From the NCBI GenBank assembly GCA_012845835.1, contig JABAKD010000007.1, forward strand, positions 434,001 through 498,000: 64,000 bases of DNA, in the 5' to 3' direction. A program made the position numbers and the translations under genes. The notes beneath the pieces are model-generated. The model was not told the DNA's origin and did not search any database. It worked only from the letters and a program-made list of their open reading frames with translations. Positions within the stretch are counted from its first letter, which is position 1. Each line of letters starts with the position of its first letter. The DNA comes from Undaria pinnatifida (lineage: Eukaryota; Sar; Phaeophyceae; Laminariales; Alariaceae). Positions 63,541 to 64,000 of this stretch are shown piece by piece.

Positions 63541-64000
63541 TGATGTTATGAGCCAAGCTAAGATTATCAGTACCTCTGATATGATGAAGGCGTCGTGCAA
63601 CGTAAAAAAAAACGTGAAGGAAGAAATCAAAGAAAAGTTGGACCATTCCGGAAGTAGCGAAAGGAGGCGGTGTCAATGTAGTATGTGGTATTCCCAAAGA
63701 ACAGGGGTTCTAAACTTGAGGGAAGCAAGAACATCATCTTCCCGAAAAAAAGACTTTTAAACTCGAATTTGAAAATTTATAATATCAAAATCTGAGACGC
63801 TGAAGAGCGGTGTTTCGGGCATTCGAGTCCGCCCAGCCGTCCGGACAGGAGAACGCGCGAAAGTTAGTGTGGAAAGCGAAAAAAATTGAGGCCTCTTGAG
63901 GCCTCCGAGGAGATCAATATTCGGACGTAAATCTATGGTCATACAAAATACCTACCAGGTAGTATTTGTTCTACTTGAATTTCCGATCGAAATCTGAAGC
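63541..64000. other. Window end, nothing recognised
   Basis: Short frames on both strands without recognised similarity. The window ends within anonymous sequence. Confidence 0.45.

Overview
This is nuclear DNA of a eukaryote with a repeat-rich genome and large introns, most probably a stramenopile close to or within the brown algae. Two observations support this. One is an intronless gene made of about 27 EsV-1-7 cysteine/histidine repeats (C-x4-C-x16-C-x2-H-x12), a family that is most expanded in brown algae. The other is a many-exon EB1 gene with an N-terminus like that of plant and algal EB1 and introns of 0.5 to 4.8 kb. Bacterial features such as operons, ribosome binding sites, CRISPR arrays and IS elements are absent. 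The exact species cannot be fixed from this window.

Layout. 1-4.9 kb: mostly anonymous DNA, with a possible decayed coding tract (1.3-2.2 kb), a 210-bp tandem duplication, a palindromic pentanucleotide array and a possible small two-exon gene (3.1-3.7 kb). 4.94-8.25 kb: the EsV-1-7 repeat gene, followed by a 15-bp minisatellite. 8.4-35.7 kb: gene-poor and built from mobile-element remnants and satellites. These include MITE-like elements ending in TACGATAGRGGT, an (ACCAT)n block, a 3.5-kb element with long inverted ends, a foldback element with a palindrome near its centre, arrays of a TATCGATCGATA palindrome, and two hAT-like non-autonomous elements that start CAGGG and have imperfect 8-bp target duplications.

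35.8-58.6 kb: one EB1 (MAPRE family) gene on the + strand. Ten exons total 861 coding bases; the other 96 percent of the gene is intron. The exons join in phase to a protein with a calponin-homology domain, a basic linker and an EB1 homology domain. The most striking property of the window is the make-up of these introns. Several are filled with degenerate tandem copies of the sequence around their own splice sites, including copied pieces of exons 7, 9 and 10. Others hold expanded pyrimidine tracts, a pentanucleotide satellite with higher-order structure, and a second hAT-like element.

58.6-64 kb: a duplicated tract, one copy of which is interrupted by a third hAT-like element while the other looks like the empty site; a possible coding segment at 61.3 kb; and simple repeats. 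The only genes recognised with confidence are the EsV-1-7 gene (function in the family thought regulatory or developmental) and EB1 (microtubule plus-end tracking). Nothing suggests that they work together.
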